Positions 61,431-64,000 of a stretch of 64,000 nucleotides of DNA are shown here, piece after piece. The position numbers and the translations under genes were made by a program. The number at the start of each line of letters is the position of its first letter. Within the stretch, counting starts at the first letter, position 1. The DNA comes from Brachypodius melanocephalos. Lineage: Eukaryota; Chordata; Aves; Passeriformes; Pycnonotidae. The notes under the pieces were generated by a model. It did not search any database, had not been told where the DNA came from, and saw nothing but the letters and a program-made list of their open reading frames with translations. The DNA is taken from assembly GCA_013398615.1 (NCBI GenBank), contig VZSR01001854.1, forward strand, positions 8,693,053 to 8,757,052, written 5' to 3'.

Positions 61431-64000
61431 TGCATCATTCTGTGCATCCAGCTAACAACTAAAGGGCAACAGGAGAGCAAATTAAGCTAAACAATACAAA
61501 AAGGCAATCAGGGCAAGGTAAAATGGTAGAGAACACACTTTACAAAGACATTTTCCCTTTAGGCTGGCATTTCTGTGCAGTGGATTTGATGTTTCAAAAT
61601 ATTATGTCTATTACATAGCGATTTTGGAATTGAAATTCTTAAGTATCGTGAAAAGCAGAGCTTCATAAATCTGGGAGACAGATGCTTATATTACCTGCTA
61701 TTATTAAAAATAATTTAAAATCTCAGACTTGTATCTGTAATTGCATTTCTTCCCTATTTTGCTTGCTTGTTATTTTTAGAGTGCCTGAAATGAGTTCTAC
61801 TATTGGCTAAAGCCAGATAGGAGGTTACAGAGGCTAGGCAATTTCCCCTGTGAAACCGTGGCAAAGCGTTGTTCTTCTCTTTCCCTTACCCCTCTCCTCC
61901 AGACAACATTCACCAAGATTTAAACTGCCAGTGCCCAGTCCACTTCAGCTATTAAAGAACATATCAACACAAAGAGATCTGTGGTAAAAGGCTGAAAGAA
62001 AGACTGGAAATATTCCCCATTGTGCTCCTCAGCCCTGCTCCATGTGAGGAGTTGCTGAAGCTGATGCAAGTTCTCCATGCAAAGAGCCAGCAGACTCTCC
62101 ACACAAGGAGCCAGCATCCTTCTGCCTTCCAAGTCTGCAGGGGGGACAAGGTTTAAGAAATACACGCCTTAACCCTAAGAACTGGATTGGTTCTGGTTTA
62201 TTCCTTTCCTGCTTTTGTTAAAATCCCTCTTCATCTGCCTAAAAGCAGTATACTGTGAGGTGATAAAAATGAGACCCTGAGGAAACTTCCAAAAGGACAG
62301 GGAGGTAAATTTCAAATAACTGCACAATGTTTTTAGGTCGCCAAAAGCAGAAAGTAAAATTCCATATGACTAGTGCATATAATAATCACTTTCTACAAAG
62401 AATTTCTTTCCAATGTCACGACCTCCACTTTCTTCTATCAGTGTTTTGTAACTCATGAATCACTGTCAGTGCATTACTGATCTATCTCCCCTTTCCAAGC
62501 CTTCAAATATAAAGCACTAAGAAAATCAAGACCAGATACAAACCACAGCCAAAACAAAACTACAATAAAATTCCACGTTTTCATCATTCTTCACACATAA
62601 ATATCTTCCATCCTGCTGACTTGGAAACTTGTTTTGAGGTAGATATAACTTTGAAGTTGTCAGAGGAAGCCGTGACAAATAGTCTGATGCAACTTCAATT
62701 CAGTTTTACCATATACTGCAGTTCAAATAAAGGTAAATGAAGCCATATTACTGGGTTATGGTCAAAGAGATTTAGCTAAGTTCTGAAATAACTATGTGGC
62801 CACATTAATAACTCCCTTAAAGAACATTCCTGTAAGGGCAGTCTTAAAGCCTGTTGGTTTTTACTTTTGCAGGCTTTTTGGTTTCAAGCTAATAGGACTG
62901 TTCTATAATTCCAAATTAGTGATAGGCAAAATATGCTGCCTTTTTAAAGATCTGCAAGATATTTTTTTGGTGCAACACTACATGACAGATAGCATTTAAT
63001 TCTTGCCAAATCTCAAGATAATACATAAACACTACATTATATGGTAAGAAAATAGTAGGAAAACAATAACTCCTTTACATCTCAGTCTTGCTTACACTAG
63101 TAAAAAAGTGTCAAAGCTATGTCAGGGAATGAAAATTCTGATTTATGAAACTCTTTGGTTAATGCTGTCTTTTGACTCCTTTAGAACACATCAGGAAAAC
63201 CAAAAAGAAATTGCAGAAAGTGATCTCACTTCTCCAGCAGTAGTTTTGAAAATCTGTATGACTATAAGATACCCTTTGCATAAAATCAGAGCCTCTTCCT
63301 TAACCTGAAGCTACACCAAAAGAAAAAATCCTTTGATAATAATGCAGGTCTGACATTTTTTTCTAGAAGAGGCAGATTTCCAAAGAGGATATTGCCAGGA
63401 AACATCTACAAATGATCGTGAGTCAATGACTTAAATACAATCTCAATTCATGTCAGTCCCAATACATACATATGTATTTATATATTTATATTGACCCATG
63501 TTGCCTGAGCCATAAAGCCGTAATCAGCTTTCGGGCTTTTCATGCCAAAGGCAGTGGTAGCTTCAAATGCAATGAAACACTTGCATTTAATTGAGACTCC
63601 AGATTTGGATTTTGAGACAGCTGGAAACTTTTATTAAGTACTGGCACTTCTTAAAATTCTTCGGATTGAGTTAAACTACACTGACATTAAAAAAAAAAAG
63701 ATAGAAAAAAATCAAGGGGATTTAAAAACCTAAAAAACCTATTATGCTAAGAAAACTAATCTTATTTTAATTTAATCTGTGAGTATGAAATCTTACAGTG
63801 AAAAAGTTTGCAGAGTAACACCTACTGTGGACATAAATTTGTCCATCGTTTCAATATCCCAAAGTAGTCTGTTATCATAAAATTGGCTGGTCTGTGCTTT
63901 AAAGTTAAGAAGAAATTGCTGTGCATGCACATGAAATACATGTATATGTGCATATATATAATATAGACATAAAATATATAAAATATCAAGATTCAATACT

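Larger units (their letters stand above)
59901..64000 (-). other. FHOD3: FHOD3 upstream intron, partial
   Basis: This is sequence 5' of the microexon on the sense strand, running off the window. I looked for FH2-encoding exons with acceptor and donor sites and recognised none, so the preceding FHOD3 exon should lie beyond base 64000. It contains poly-T (60066-60087), a T/G-rich tract (60821-60884) and an ATCT-type microsatellite (61385-61430). Confidence 0.6.

Noticed and set aside
61920..62165. Minus-strand ORF (81 codons) upstream of the FHOD3 microexon, considered as an FH2 exon
   Set aside because: The peptide (CVESLLALCMENLHQLQQLL and following) does not resemble FH2 sequence as I know it, and I see no acceptor and donor at fitting phase.
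1..64000. Search for CRISPR arrays, prophage, operons, tRNA or rRNA genes, or an endogenous virus
   Set aside because: No regularly spaced repeats, cloverleaf-like tRNA, rRNA sequence, LTR pair or viral-like protein was recognised. The only mobile elements found are CR1 fragments.

Overview
This window looks like one stretch of a vertebrate nuclear chromosome, most likely from a bird. It is AT-rich and intron-dominated, sparse in repeats, and the only interspersed elements I recognise are CR1 LINE fragments, the typical avian retrotransposon (crocodilians and turtles also carry CR1). Two runs of exactly 100 N (30317-30416 and 49788-49887) are assembly-gap placeholders, so this is a draft or scaffolded assembly. 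There are no bacterial-style operons, CRISPR arrays, rRNA or tRNA genes that I can recognise.

The one gene I can support is the 3' end of a formin of the FHOD subfamily, best matched to FHOD3, on the minus strand. Four exons are visible, in transcription order: 59900-59871 (10 codons), 57314-57143, 55192-55031 and 40876-40794 (with the TGA stop). All internal boundaries have GT/AG sites and the phases join exactly (0, 1, 1), giving the last 148 residues of the protein. These contain an acidic TDEEEDVE motif, a Ser/Thr-rich linker, a conserved acidic segment, a basic cluster with three Rho-kinase-type sites, and the diaphanous autoregulatory domain (DAD) ending in SEMQV. The FH2 domain and everything before it lie beyond base 64000. 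The terminal intron is about 14.2 kb and splits the DAD basic cluster from the DAD helix. The 3' UTR probably runs to about 38875, where the first canonical AATAAA after the stop occurs.

Region by region: 1-19.6 kb is apparently non-coding intergenic DNA with simple repeats only. 19.6-21.8 kb holds two CR1 fragments in opposite orientation. 21.8-38.9 kb is intergenic with one gap and no recognisable exon. 38.9-40.8 kb is the inferred FHOD3 3' UTR. 40.9-64 kb is FHOD3 introns and exons, including a CpG-rich patch near 47.2-47.5 kb, a CR1 3' tail near 49.3 kb and several microsatellites.

No novel multi-gene system is visible. The most interesting signals are the 30-nt exon encoding a complete T(D/E)5xE CK2 motif, which marks the muscle FHOD3 isoform, with RBFOX- and MBNL-like motifs around it; a splice-flanked 99-nt open segment inside the next intron that would act as a poison exon; paired Pumilio sites in the 3' UTR; and the CpG patch in the terminal intron. 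Comparisons with human FHOD3 and FHOD1 are from memory, not from an alignment.
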